DNA of 64,000 nucleotides from assembly GCA_019421015.1 (NCBI GenBank), contig JAHZGC010000024.1, positions 1 through 64,000 of the forward strand. Reading direction: 5' to 3'. Shown piece by piece: positions 10,293 to 17,804 of the stretch; within the stretch, counting starts at the first letter, position 1, and each line of letters begins with the position of its first letter. A model generated the notes under the pieces. It did not search any database and had not been told where the DNA came from. It saw nothing but the letters and a program-made list of their open reading frames with translations. The translations under genes and the position numbers were made by a program. Origin of the DNA: Coriobacteriaceae bacterium (GTDB lineage: Bacteria > Actinomycetota > Coriobacteriia > Coriobacteriales > UMGS124).

Positions 10293-12265
10293 GCGCGGAC
10301 GAGAAGGACCCGGAGGTTGCGGTGATTGTGGGGACCGCGGGCCATGTGGACCACGGCAAAAGCTCGCTCGTCATGGCCCTCACGGGCACCGACCCCGACC
10401 GCCTGCCGCAAGAGAAGGCCCGCGGCATCACCATCGACCTGGGCTTTGCCGAGCTGACGCTTCCCAGCGGGCGGCAGGTGGGCCTCGTCGACGTCCCCGG
10501 CCACGAGCACTACGTGCGCGCCATGGTGGCCGGTGCCGCCGGGGTGGACGTGGCGCTGCTCGTGGTTGCGGCAGACGACGGCGTGATGCCCCAAACCCGC
10601 GAGCACCTTCGCATCCTCGAGGTCATGGGTGCCACCCAGATGGTCGTTGCCCTCACCAAGGCCGACCTCGTGGAGCCCGACTGGCTCGAGCTCGTGCAGA
10701 TGGACCTCGAGGAGTTCCTCGAGGGGACGCGTTTTGCCGGGGCGCCCGTGGTACCGGTCTCGAGCCGTACGGGCGAGGGCCTGCCCCGCTTGTTGGAGGC
10801 CTTGGACGCGGCGGCCGAGAAGTTCGCGTGCTCCGAGGCCGCGGCCGCGCGGCTGGCGCGGCCGGCGCGTCTGGCGGTAGACCGCGCGTTCAACGTGGCC
10901 GGCGTGGGCGCCGTGGTCACGGGCACGCTGCGCTCGGGCACGCTCGCCCCCGGCGACGCGGTGGACGTGCTGCCGGCCGGGACGCGCGCCAAGGTGCGCA
11001 ACGTGCAGGTGCACGGCCGCGACGTCGCGCGCGCCTGCGCGGGGCAGCGCACCGCCCTCAACCTCACGGGCGTGGGGCTCGAGGAGGTGCCCCGCGGCGC
11101 CACCGTGTGTGCGCCGGGGTCGCTCGCCGCGCACGACCGCTTCGACGGCATACTGCGCTGGTTCGGACGCGACCGGGACGACCCGGCGCCACTGGTCTCG
11201 GGGGAGCGCGTGCACGTGTGCGTGGGCACCTCACAGGCCCTGGGCCGCGTGCTGCTCTTCGACGGGGCCCCCGAGCTGGCCTGCGGCCAGCAGGCGCTGG
11301 TGCAGGTGCGCCTGGAGGAGCCGCTGGTGCTCGCCGCCCAGGATCGCTTTGTGGTGATGGCCTTCTCGCCCGTGGAGCTGGTGGGGGGTGGCACCGTGCT
11401 GTGGGCCAACCCGCCGCGCCGCACGACGCCTGCCGAGGCCGACCGCGCGCTGCTGGCCGCCCTGGGGGCGTGCGACGAACGGGGGGCCGTGCTGGCCCTG
11501 GCGACGCGGTCGGCCTTGCCGTTCACGGCACCCGAGGTCGCCGCCTCACTCGACCTGGGGGCCGACCGGGCGGCCGGGCTGCTCGCCGAGCTGGCGGCCG
11601 CCGGCGAGCTCGAGGCGCTGGGGACGCCCGGGGCGGCCCAGGCGTTCTCGACGCCGGCGCAGCTCGATGCGCTCTGCCAGAAGATGGTGGGGGAGCTCAA
11701 GGGGGACCACGGCCTGGCCCAGGCGGGCACCGGCGTGCCCGTGCTCGCCCTGCGCGACCGCGTGGCCCCGCGCATGGACGCCGCGGCCTTCGGGGCCCTG
11801 GTGGCGCGTGCCGAGGCGCAGGGGTTGGTGGGACGCTTTGGGGCCGGCGTGGTGGCCGGCGACGACCTGGAGCGCCTGCGCCGCGAGGCCGGCGAGCTTA
11901 CCGACCGCGTGCAGGCGTCGCTCGACGCCCACGGGGTGGCCGTGCCGTTCGTGGAGGACCTGGTGGGCGAGCTGGGGCTCGACGAGGCCGTGGTGCGCCG
12001 CGGCCTCACCATGCTTTGCGACGAGGGGCGCGCCGTGGCCGTGGACCGCTCCTACGTCATGGGTAAGGCGGCCCACGACGCCGCTTGCGAGACCGTGGCC
12101 GCCACCATCCGCGCCGCCGGCGGCCAAGTCTCGGCCGGCGAGCTGCGCGAGGCGCTGGGCCTCTCGCGCAAGTACGCGATGCCGTTCTTGGAGCACCTCG
12201 ACAAGATAGGGTTCACCGTGCGCTCGGCCGACGGGCAAGGCGCCCGCAGCCTGGCCAAGCCGTAA
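10289..12265 (+). CDS. selB: selenocysteine-specific elongation factor
   Basis: EF-Tu-like GTPase that delivers Sec-tRNA to UGA codons marked by a SECIS hairpin. The 658-residue product starts with GTPase motifs GTAGHVDHGKSSL (G1), DVPGHEH (G3) and TKAD (G4), then the elongation-factor beta-barrels. The C-terminal third (from about residue 410) has the winged-helix repeats that bind SECIS RNA, ending in SRKYAMPFLEHLDKIGFT. Length fits bacterial SelB (about 610-650). ATG overlaps the selA stop. No selD is in the window, so selenophosphate synthetase must be encoded elsewhere. Confidence 0.97.
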   Translation: MSADEKDPEVAVIVGTAGHVDHGKSSLVMALTGTDPDRLPQEKARGITIDLGFAELTLPSGRQVGLVDVPGHEHYVRAMVAGAAGVDVALLVVAADDGVMPQTREHLRILEVMGATQMVVALTKADLVEPDWLELVQMDLEEFLEGTRFAGAPVVPVSSRTGEGLPRLLEALDAAAEKFACSEAAAARLARPARLAVDRAFNVAGVGAVVTGTLRSGTLAPGDAVDVLPAGTRAKVRNVQVHGRDVARACAGQRTALNLTGVGLEEVPRGATVCAPGSLAAHDRFDGILRWFGRDRDDPAPLVSGERVHVCVGTSQALGRVLLFDGAPELACGQQALVQVRLEEPLVLAAQDRFVVMAFSPVELVGGGTVLWANPPRRTTPAEADRALLAALGACDERGAVLALATRSALPFTAPEVAASLDLGADRAAGLLAELAAAGELEALGTPGAAQAFSTPAQLDALCQKMVGELKGDHGLAQAGTGVPVLALRDRVAPRMDAAAFGALVARAEAQGLVGRFGAGVVAGDDLERLRREAGELTDRVQASLDAHGVAVPFVEDLVGELGLDEAVVRRGLTMLCDEGRAVAVDRSYVMGKAAHDAACETVAATIRAAGGQVSAGELREALGLSRKYAMPFLEHLDKIGFTVRSADGQGARSLAKP

Positions 12266-12409
12266 AGGCTGGAGGCCGTGCGGGGTGCGGGCGACCCTGG
12301 GTGGCATGGGGCGAGCGGGCGGCCCGGGCGGGGCTGGACGACGCGTGCGGCGGGCGAGGCGGGATCGGGTTGGGTGACACGGGATGCGGGCGGGGTGGAG
12401 GCTGCCTTG

Positions 12410-12590
12410 TTAATCAATATAGAAAGATAAATTTTGAAAACGATGACTTTTGCATGACGTATTGCAGGCTTTGATTCCACCGTTATGAAGAGGGACAAAG
12501 AAATACCTGGATTGGTGTGAATTGTTGTAATGTATATATAATTGGGGCAATCACAGTCATGCATTTGTCTGAGTTTTTACGATTGATGTT
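12410..12590. repeat. AT-rich dispersed element, copy 1
   Basis: About 180 bp, strongly AT-rich in GC-rich surroundings. Related copies lie at 27000-27180 and 31831-32017. It begins TTAATCAATATAG and ends near ACGATTGATG, an imperfect terminal inverted repeat, with inner inverted words TTTTGCATGAC and GTCATGCATTTG. The best conserved core is AAAGAAATACCTGGATTGG then TGTGAATTGTTG. No reading frame is conserved between copies. It could be a MITE-like element or a small structured or regulatory unit. It sits between selB and tRNA-Sec. Confidence 0.75.
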
Positions 12591-12595
12591 TTCTG

Positions 12596-12672
12596 CCCTC
12601 GTGTCTCGACTTCCCTGCCCCCGGCGTCTCGACTTCCCTGCCCCGGCGTCTCGACTTCTCCGTCCCCGCATG
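12596..12672. repeat. short tandem repeat, three units of about 23 bp
   Basis: Three successive copies of GTCTCGACTTCCCTGCCCC with spacer CGG or CGGC; the third diverges to CTTCTCCGTCCCC. They lie between the AT-rich element and the tRNA-Sec promoter region. No function is evident. Upstream tandem copies could be remnants of slippage or a binding array. Confidence 0.7.
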
Positions 12673-12769
12673 TCAGCCTCTTGACCCCGCGGCCCGGTTT
12701 GCGCATTTGCTGTCGATTGCGGGCCGCAGGCGACCATGCGGCGAGGGCGGGTATACTGGGCTCTAACCC

Positions 12770-12866
12770 GGAGGCGGATGGGTCCTGGTGGGCCCCGCGG
12801 TCTTCAAAACCGTTGCGAGGCGTGCAGAGCGTCTTGGATGTGTTCGATTCGCATACGCCTCCGCCA
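12770..12866 (+). tRNA. selC: tRNA-Sec (anticodon UCA) with encoded CCA
   Basis: The 97-base gene folds as tRNA-Sec. The acceptor GGAGGCG pairs with CGCCTCC and is followed by G and CCA. The D arm is unusually long (GGGTCC-TGGT-GGGCCC, six-pair stem with a four-base loop). The anticodon loop CTTCAAA carries TCA at 12804-12806. A long variable arm follows, and the T arm is ATGTG-TTCGATT-CGCAT. Six-pair D stem, long variable arm and UCA anticodon are diagnostic. TATACT at 12752-12757 is a likely -10 box; no good -35 was found. A strong terminator follows. Together with selA and selB it shows that the in-frame UGA codons can be decoded. Confidence 0.95.
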
Positions 12867-12880
12867 GGAAGTTTGCGATG

Positions 12881-12925
12881 AGCCGCCGTTCCCCGCGTTG
12901 CGTGGGGGCGGCGGCTTTCGTTTTG
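12881..12925 (+). terminator. terminator downstream of tRNA-Sec
   Basis: AGCCGCCG...CCCCGCG pairs with CGTGGGG...CGGCGGCT around a three-base loop, followed by TTCGTTTT. It lies 15 bp after the CCA end. Confidence 0.85.
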
Positions 12926-12971
12926 GGAGACGGGCGGTTCCCGCATATGTCTCCAGAGAGGGGAGGGCCCT

Positions 12972-15074
12972 ATGGAGCGCGGTATTGTCACCGTGTGCGG
13001 CGGATGCGATTCCGAGTGCGCCTTCGAGGCTTACGTCGACTCCGAGGGCTTCGTGCGCGCCTCGCTGCCGGTGTCGGGCCATCCCTGCTGCGCCGAGCGC
13101 CTCTGCGGCCGCGGCAAGCGTCGGCTCGCCCTGCCCCACCTGCAGCGCGACCGCATCGAGCACCCCTTGCGCCGCACCGCGTCGGGCGCTTTCGAGCCCA
13201 TTTCGTGGGAGACGGCCTACGCCGAGATCGCCGAGCGCGTTTGCACCCTCGCCGACGCTCACGGGCCTTCTTCGTTGGCCTGCACGCTGGGCATCACGAG
13301 CCATGCCGCCTTCTATGTGGAGCGCCTCATGGCCGCGCTGGGCTCGCCCAACGTCTACGGGGCCAACGGCGCCTGCGAGGTGAGCCGCTGCACCGGTTGG
13401 AACCATACTTTGGGCTATAGCCCCCAGTCCGACCTCGCCCACACCGACTATATCGTCTACCTGGGCCGCTCACCGCTCGACTCCGCCAGTGTGAACGAGG
13501 GGGAGTTAGTGGAGCGGGCCCTGGCCCGTGGCGCCACTGTGGTCTGCGTCGACCCGCGCCGCAACTCCACGGTCGACGTGGCCAGCCGCTGGCTCAAGAT
13601 TCGCCCCGGGCGCGACCTGGCCCTTCTGCTCGGCCTGGCCCACGTGCTCATAGAGGAGGGCCTCTACGACCGGGACTTTGTGGAGCGGCACACGACGGGG
13701 TTCGCGGAGTTCGCCCAGGCCATGGCTCCCTACACGGCCGCCTGGGCCGCCCGGGAGTGCGGTGTTGCCGAGGCCGACGTGCTCGAGGTGGCCCGCGGCC
13801 TGGGGCGTGCCCGGCCCCGCGCGGTGGTGGACGCGGGCTTTCACGGCGGCCTGGGCGTGGCCTATGTGAACGGAGCCCAGACCTCGCGCGTGCTCGCCCT
13901 GGTGAACGCCCTGCTGGGCAACTTTGGCCAGGAGGGGGGCAACCTCAACCCCCGGGGCGCCTGCGAGCTGGGGCGGCTTGACCCGGTGCGCTTCCCTGCG
14001 CCGCCGCCGGTCCTTCTCCCCAAGGTGGGCTCGGAGCGCTACCCGCTGGTCGACCCCGAGCAGGGGCTGTGCACCACCATCGGCGAGTCCATAGCCGCCG
14101 GTCAGATCAGGGGGCTTCTTGCCTACGCCTCGAACCCTGCCATGGGCTACGGCAACGGGCACGACTGGGCGCGCCTGTTGGGCGGCCTCGACCTGCTCGT
14201 GGCCGTTGACATCCGCATGAGCGAGACGGCCCGGCTGGCCCACTACGTGCTGCCCGACGTGACCTTTCTCGAGAGCGACCGCGGCGTGGGCCTGCGCGAC
14301 GGCGTGCTCTACTACCGCAACCCCGTGCTGCGGCCGCTCTACCCCGACGCACGGCCGGCATCGCGCATCGTGCGGGAGCTGGCCGAGGCGCTGGGGCTGG
14401 GGCGGTACTTCTCGTTCACGCCCGACGACCTGGCCCGGGCCCAGGTGGCGCCCTTTGGGGTCGACCTGGAGGAGCTGCGCCGCGTGGGCTGGGCGCCGGC
14501 GAACGTGGAGGTGCTCGCGCGGGTGGGGGAGCCTGTGATCCTCACGCCCTCGGGCAAGGTGGAGTTCGCGAGCGACCTGTGGGAGCGCTCCGGTCTGGGC
14601 CGCGTGCCGTTCTGGCAGCCGCCGCTCGTGGACCCGCAACCGGGGGAGTTCAGGCTCATCAACGGCAACAGCCCCTTCGAGTCGCACACCTCCACGGCCA
14701 TGCTGGCCCCGCGTCCCGGCGATCCGGCCCACGAGAGCATGGCGAGCGTGTGGCTCCATGCCGACCGCGCCCGTGAGCTGGGCGTCTGCGACGGCGACAT
14801 GGTGGAGGTCTACTCCGACCTCGGGTGCGACCGCGCCATAGCCCGTGTGACCCACGACCTGCATCCCGAGGCCCTCTACACCTCGGCGAGCCCGGGGGGC
14901 CGCTCGGGCAAGAACGCCGGTGCGCGCGAGGCCCCCCAGGGGGCGCTCGGGGTGGGGCCGCTCGACCACACGCCGCTGCGCTTCGACCCGCTCACCGGCA
15001 GCGCGCTGACCCAAGAGAACGCCGTGCGCGTGCGCCGGGTGGGGCCGCAGGGGGGAGACGCCCCTGCGCAGTAG
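12972..15074 (+). CDS. cytoplasmic molybdopterin oxidoreductase, orphan catalytic subunit
   Basis: A 700-residue DMSO-reductase-family protein. The N-terminus has a [4Fe-4S] pattern CGGCDSEC ... RLCGRGK but no Tat or Sec signal, so it should stay in the cytoplasm. GANGACEVSRC (about residues 129-139) supplies a Cys as probable Mo ligand, so this enzyme is not a selenoprotein. Molybdopterin-binding segments include PRRNSTVDVASRWLKIRPG and the C-terminal dinucleotide-binding domain with NGNSPFESHTST. It is shorter than FdhA or TtrA, near the size of cytoplasmic PsrA/PhsA-like or assimilatory enzymes. GGGAGGG precedes the ATG. No Fe-S or membrane subunit is adjacent. The substrate cannot be assigned. 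Confidence 0.9.
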   Translation: MERGIVTVCGGCDSECAFEAYVDSEGFVRASLPVSGHPCCAERLCGRGKRRLALPHLQRDRIEHPLRRTASGAFEPISWETAYAEIAERVCTLADAHGPSSLACTLGITSHAAFYVERLMAALGSPNVYGANGACEVSRCTGWNHTLGYSPQSDLAHTDYIVYLGRSPLDSASVNEGELVERALARGATVVCVDPRRNSTVDVASRWLKIRPGRDLALLLGLAHVLIEEGLYDRDFVERHTTGFAEFAQAMAPYTAAWAARECGVAEADVLEVARGLGRARPRAVVDAGFHGGLGVAYVNGAQTSRVLALVNALLGNFGQEGGNLNPRGACELGRLDPVRFPAPPPVLLPKVGSERYPLVDPEQGLCTTIGESIAAGQIRGLLAYASNPAMGYGNGHDWARLLGGLDLLVAVDIRMSETARLAHYVLPDVTFLESDRGVGLRDGVLYYRNPVLRPLYPDARPASRIVRELAEALGLGRYFSFTPDDLARAQVAPFGVDLEELRRVGWAPANVEVLARVGEPVILTPSGKVEFASDLWERSGLGRVPFWQPPLVDPQPGEFRLINGNSPFESHTSTAMLAPRPGDPAHESMASVWLHADRARELGVCDGDMVEVYSDLGCDRAIARVTHDLHPEALYTSASPGGRSGKNAGAREAPQGALGVGPLDHTPLRFDPLTGSALTQENAVRVRRVGPQGGDAPAQ

Positions 15075-15329
15075 CGAGGCCGGCCGGCTCAAGGCGGAGA
15101 AGACCCCCGGTCCGACCTGCCTCCCGAGTGTGGTTCTTGGTGCAGCAGTCTATGGGCTGCCCTAGGGCCTTGGGAATCTCATGAATTCCCTATAATAGCG
15201 CTCGGTATCGTCTCATAGGCCCCCTCATTTGCAAAGCTATCCTGTATACTGCCTCCTTGAATCGGGGAGCGGCGCGTCCGTTGCGCCGCTGGGACCCCGT
15301 CGTCCGACCTAAGGAGGTCGTTGGCTTTT

Positions 15330-16643
15330 ATGCCAGTTCCGCTAAGTCTGCTGCTCGTTGTGTTCTTCTTGCTCATGAACGCGTTCTTTGTGGTGGCCGA
15401 GTTCTCGCTCGTGCGCGTGCGCCGCAGCCAGATCGACATGCTGGCCGCCGAGGGCAAGCCCGGCGCTAAGAACGCGAGCCTCATCGCCCACGACGTGAAC
15501 GCCTACCTCTCGGCGTGTCAGCTGGGCATCACCTTGGCCTCCCTGGCCCTGGGCTGGCTGGGCGAGCCGGCCGTCTCGGCGCTGTTCCACCCCCTGTTCG
15601 ACCTGCTGGGCCTCTCGCCTTCGGTGGCCTCGGCCGTCTCGGTGGCCATCGGCTTCGTGATCATCACGGCCCTCCACATCGTGGTGGGCGAGCTCATCCC
15701 CAAGTCCCTTGCGATCTTCTCCACCGAGAAGTACGCCCTGTTCTCGGCTACCCCGCTGGTGTGGTTCTACAGGCTCACCTATCCCATCATGTGGCTGTTC
15801 AACTCCATCACCAACGGCGTGATGCGCATGCTCGGCCACGACCCGGCCGACGAGCACCAGGTCTACACCGAAGACGAGCTGCGCCTGCTCATCGACGAGA
15901 GCACCGAGAGCGGCCTCATCGACTCCGAGCAAAACGAGTTCGTGGACAACATCTTTGACATCTCCGACCGCGACGTGTCGGCCGTCATGACCCCGCGCCC
16001 CGACATGGTGTGCCTCATGCTCGACGACACGCTGGAGGAGAACCTCGCCGTGGTGGACGAGCACAAGTTCACGCGTTACCCCGTGTGCCGCGAGGACAAA
16101 GACGACATCGTGGGCTTCGTCCACATCAAGGACATCTACGACCTGCCCGACGACGCCACCATGGCCGACGTGCGCATCCGCCCCATCGTGGCGGTGCCCG
16201 AGGGCATGACCGTGGCCAAGCTGCTGCGCACCCTGCGCGAGGGCCGCACCAAGATCGCCCTCGCGGTGGACGAGCACGGCGGCACCTCGGGCCTGGTGAC
16301 CATGGGCGACGTCATCGCCGAGATCATCGGCGACTTCGACGACGAGTACCAGCACGGACCGAGCGACGAGCTGGTGGAGCTGGGCCACGGCCATTGCATG
16401 GCGCCGGGCTCCTACGACATCGACGACTTTGCCGAGCTCTTCGGCTTCGATGGCGACGGCTTTCCGGAGTACGACACCGTGGGCGGCCTGGTGCTCGACC
16501 TCATGGGGCACATCCCGGCGGTGGGCGACGAGGCGGTCTACGAGGAGGGCGGCAAGCGCGTGCGCATGGCCGTGCGCGCGATGGACGGCAACCGCGTGGC
16601 CCAGGTGGAGCTCTGGTCCCTGGAGGAGCTGCCCGCGGAGTAG
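15330..16643 (+). CDS. HlyC/CorC-family membrane protein (DUF21, CBS pair, CorC domain)
   Basis: A 437-residue membrane protein of the CNNM/CorC family, associated with Mg2+ or Co2+ efflux. It has an N-terminal DUF21 domain with about four hydrophobic segments (residues about 1-190, including LLLVVFFLLMNAFFVVAEFS), then two CBS motifs (MTPRPDMVCLM; IALAVDEHGGTSGLVTMGD), then the small CorC_HlyC domain at about 350-425. ATG 15330 is chosen because AAGGAGGT at 15311-15318 is 11 bases upstream; the in-frame TTG at 15321 would be too close. It stands alone between the molybdoenzyme and the formate channel. Confidence 0.93.
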   Translation: MPVPLSLLLVVFFLLMNAFFVVAEFSLVRVRRSQIDMLAAEGKPGAKNASLIAHDVNAYLSACQLGITLASLALGWLGEPAVSALFHPLFDLLGLSPSVASAVSVAIGFVIITALHIVVGELIPKSLAIFSTEKYALFSATPLVWFYRLTYPIMWLFNSITNGVMRMLGHDPADEHQVYTEDELRLLIDESTESGLIDSEQNEFVDNIFDISDRDVSAVMTPRPDMVCLMLDDTLEENLAVVDEHKFTRYPVCREDKDDIVGFVHIKDIYDLPDDATMADVRIRPIVAVPEGMTVAKLLRTLREGRTKIALAVDEHGGTSGLVTMGDVIAEIIGDFDDEYQHGPSDELVELGHGHCMAPGSYDIDDFAELFGFDGDGFPEYDTVGGLVLDLMGHIPAVGDEAVYEEGGKRVRMAVRAMDGNRVAQVELWSLEELPAE

Positions 16644-16787
16644 GGCGGCCGGGTTTGACCGGCTTGCCAAACCTGCCGTCCGCAGATGCGCACGCTTTGG
16701 CAACAACCCGGGCCCGGTTGCATATTAGACTGTGGGTTTCGAATCGTACCCGGCCGCAAGGCCGCAAGGCCCGAAAGGCGATGGACC

Positions 16788-17675
16788 ATGAGCCAGCAAC
16801 CCGCAGGTGTTTCCAGTCCAAATTCGGCCGCCCCCGTGCAGCTGCCGTCGGCCGAGGCGCTGGCGCCGGCCCAGATCGAGGCCAAGGCCGAGGCGCTGGC
16901 CGAGGGTAAGGTCAAGCTGCCCGAGGCCAAGTGTTTCGTGCTGGCCATGTTCGCCGGTGCGTTCATCGCCTTTGGCGCGTCGTTCTTTGGGTTGTGTCTG
17001 GGCGACCCCTCGCTGCCCTTCGCGGCGCAGCGCATCTTGGGCGGCGTGTGCTTCTGCCTGGGCCTGGAGCTGGTGCTGTGCTGCGGCGGCGAGCTGTTCA
17101 CCGGCAACTCGCTCATGATCTGCGCGGCCAAGAGCGGGCGCGTCAGCTGGACCGACATGGCCAAGAACTGGCTTTTGGTGTGGGTCGGCAACTTTGCGGG
17201 GTCGCTGCTCGTGGTCATCATCATGTATCTGAGCGGCCTGCAGAACATGAACGGCGGCGCGGTGGGCGACGCCTTTGTGAGCATAGCGGCGGGCAAGGCG
17301 TCGCTCGACTGGTTCACCCTCACGTTCAAGGCGATCCTGTGCAACGTGTTCGTGTGCCTGGCGGTGTGGATCGGGTTTGGGTCCAAGACCGTGGCCGACA
17401 AGGTGGTGGGCATCATCTTGCCTATCTCGGCGTTCGTGGCCATGGGCTTTGAGCACTGCGTGGCCAACATGTTCTTTTTGACCATGGGCCTGGGCTGCCG
17501 CGTGGCCGGCTTTGGCGCGGCCGTGGCGAACGTCGACGCGCTCACGCTGGGCGGCATCTGCTACAACCTGTTCTTTGCCACCGTGGGCAACGTCATAGGC
17601 GGCGCGCTGTTGGTGGGCCTGGGGTACTGGTACTGCTACCACAAGGACCCGGCGCAGGAGAAGCCCGCGGCGTAA
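16788..17675 (+). CDS. formate/nitrite transporter family channel (FocA/NirC-like)
   Basis: A 295-residue membrane channel of the FNT family that conducts formate, nitrite or hydrosulfide. Six hydrophobic segments are visible, together with FNT hallmarks such as GGELFTGNSLM (after the second helix) and GFEHCVANMFF. A hydrophilic N-terminal tail of about 45 residues precedes the first helix, longer than in E. coli FocA. ATG 16788 follows GAAAGG. Given the formate dehydrogenase 13 kb away, formate uptake or export is the likeliest role, but the sequence does not separate FocA from NirC. Confidence 0.92.
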   Translation: MSQQPAGVSSPNSAAPVQLPSAEALAPAQIEAKAEALAEGKVKLPEAKCFVLAMFAGAFIAFGASFFGLCLGDPSLPFAAQRILGGVCFCLGLELVLCCGGELFTGNSLMICAAKSGRVSWTDMAKNWLLVWVGNFAGSLLVVIIMYLSGLQNMNGGAVGDAFVSIAAGKASLDWFTLTFKAILCNVFVCLAVWIGFGSKTVADKVVGIILPISAFVAMGFEHCVANMFFLTMGLGCRVAGFGAAVANVDALTLGGICYNLFFATVGNVIGGALLVGLGYWYCYHKDPAQEKPAA

Positions 17676-17747
17676 GGGGCGGGGCGGAAGTGAGGTGAGG
17701 GTCCCGCTGCCTAAAGGGGGAGGCGGACCGCCCCGCAGCCCCTTCGA

Positions 17748-17804
17748 TCAGCGCCCCGCCCCGGCCTCGACCAGGTCGATGAGCTCCTGCTGGCTGTGCA
17801 CGCC
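17748..17804 (-). pseudogene. C-terminal remnant of a LuxR-type regulator
   Basis: The minus strand encodes GVHSQQELIDLVEAGAGR and a stop. The LuxR regulator at 38092-39558 ends DVHSHQELIDVVEGRE, so this is the last helix of such a regulator. Homology stops at about 17804, where the flavoreductase on the plus strand begins. In this genome LuxR and reductase genes are usually divergent, so one deletion would have removed most of the luxR gene and the 5' end of the reductase. Confidence 0.75.

Noticed and set aside
12736..13383. Open frames across tRNA-Sec and the start of the 12972 gene
   Set aside because: They overlap a clearly folded tRNA and terminator, and lack domain features.
15191..15250. 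TATAAT (15191) and TATACT (15245) as promoters of the CorC-type gene
   Set aside because: No -35 element at acceptable spacing; not listed as features.
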